Source: Candidatus Methanoperedens sp. (lineage in GTDB: Archaea; Halobacteriota; Methanosarcinia; Methanosarcinales; Methanoperedenaceae). From it: 52,651 nucleotides of DNA. Under the pieces are notes generated by a model that saw only the letters and a list, made by a program, of their open reading frames with translations, ran no database searches and was not told the DNA's origin. How positions within the stretch are numbered: position 1 is the first letter of the stretch; each line of letters opens with the position of its first letter. The translations under genes were made by a program, and so were the position numbers. Where the stretch lies: NCBI GenBank assembly GCA_026552955.1, contig JAPMTS010000020.1, positions 1 through 52,651 on the forward strand. Reading direction: 5' to 3'. Positions 52,170-52,651 of this stretch are shown one piece after another.

Positions 52170-52627
52170 ACTGGGAGTGACGTTAAATAGTTTTTAGAAG
52201 CACATTTATAATGCTTTTCTAAGGTTTTTTTAACTTATCCCTTTTAAGGGATTAGTACCCTTTATAGTTGCAAGGGATATAAAAAAGTAGGTATGAGTTT
52301 ATAGAAAAGAGAGGTTAATATCTTCATCCCCCCATTTCTGTTTACTCGCTTATTCTCATATCAATATTCTCTGACATCCCGAAAATACCAGGATAGGTAG
52401 ATGAGGAAAAACATGAGATAAAGCCCCAAAAATTAAAATAACGGCTCATTATAAAAAATAAATAGGGCTTTCAATTGTGTATTGCCCTATATGTTCATAC
52501 TATTGGACCGCAATTTATGGTACTTATTATGAATTTTTTATTGCTCACATCTTTATATGACGAATTTGTTGTATAGTGTATTCCTAAACTTTTTATAATA
52601 TTAATGCCTATATGTAAATGAGATTAT
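52170..52627. other. Intergenic region before the last gene
   Basis: It holds the promoter of the tRNA on the minus strand (ATTATAAA near 52205-52212) and, near 52592-52600, a TTTATAATA element that fits the promoter of the gene starting at 52628. Short AAGGG/CCCTT repeats occur near 52239-52275. No gene is seen. Confidence 0.45.
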
Positions 52628-52651
52628 ATGGCAGCAACATCAAAAGTTTCA
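52628..52651 (+). CDS. First eight codons of a gene cut by the window end
   Basis: An ATG at 52628 opens a frame that runs to the end of the window. The TATA-like element about 30 bp upstream supports a real start. Nothing can be said about the product. Confidence 0.3.

Noticed and set aside
1-52651. Idea that the window is a Borg-type or other extrachromosomal element because of multiheme cytochromes and tandem repeats
   Set aside because: Core chromosomal genes (topoisomerase VI, polymerase D small subunit, Nob1, ThiL, tRNA-Leu) are spread across the window, and no terminal repeats, plasmid replication genes, transposases or integrases are seen.

Overview
The window looks like a chromosomal segment of a methane-metabolising euryarchaeon. 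The best fit is an anaerobic methanotroph of the Methanoperedens (ANME-2d) type. The evidence is archaeal core genes (topoisomerase VI A/B, the small subunit of DNA polymerase D, the PAC2/DUF473 pair, Nob1, archaeal-type thymidylate synthase), the methyl-coenzyme M reductase accessory protein McrC, two large multiheme c-type cytochromes with a CxxxY-type CcmE, and archaeal promoters and Shine-Dalgarno sites (TATA boxes, GGTGAT-like motifs). The genus assignment is inference; no 16S rRNA or mcrA is present.

Layout. 0.3-1.3 kb: 11-heme cytochrome with a C-terminal archaeosortase-type tail. 1.5-4.6 kb (minus): Kef-type antiporter and a PflX-like radical SAM protein. 4.7-9.7 kb (plus): stand-alone RAM domain protein, topoisomerase VI B and A, then a K+ channel and a separate RCK protein. 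9.7-14.7 kb (minus): thymidylate synthase, a membrane-anchored repeat/cupredoxin-fold protein, an NfnB/NfnA-like flavoprotein pair, ThiL. 15.2-20.5 kb (minus): MinD-like ATPase, small membrane coiled-coil protein, secretion ATPase and a double GspF/TadC membrane protein. 20.7-22.8 kb: a winged-helix regulator with an apparent frameshift, DUF1284, VOC, DUF4013. 23.0-26.8 kb (minus): a compact archaeal NHEJ operon (PolDom, Ku, ligase-phosphoesterase) ending in a DUF72 gene. 27-33.5 kb: small and secreted proteins, PAC2/DUF473, DNA polymerase D small subunit, YprB-like nuclease, TauE/SafE permease, CcmE.

33.6-40.9 kb (plus): a long co-directional cluster, the most distinctive part of the window: metallopeptidase, DUF302, two ferritin-like proteins, an AhpD-like protein, McrC, two DUF2180 zinc proteins, a 2-oxoacid:ferredoxin oxidoreductase (GD fusion, A, B), a glutaredoxin and a ferredoxin:disulfide reductase fused to rubredoxin. 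It reads as an oxygen/thiol-redox recovery unit tied to MCR activation and to a source of reduced ferredoxin. Inverted repeats lie at its promoter, and a related inverted repeat lies upstream of the DUF362 region at 50.9 kb.

41-45.4 kb: LemA/DUF2207 pair with a dyad around its TATA box, then a 16-heme cytochrome. 45.4-48.1 kb (minus): small membrane protein, Nob1, BioY, succinate dehydrogenase C and B without A. 48.3-52 kb: nitroreductase, a DUF362-ferredoxin protein, two small proteins and a second DUF362 protein. A tRNA-Leu(UAA) lies at 52.1 kb, and the window ends in the first codons of another gene.

The themes that link these genes are extracellular electron transfer, low-potential redox and thiol chemistry, DNA repair without a template, and K+/H+ homeostasis. 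Many starts were moved from the longest open frame to an internal ATG that has a proper ribosome binding site; each case is noted.
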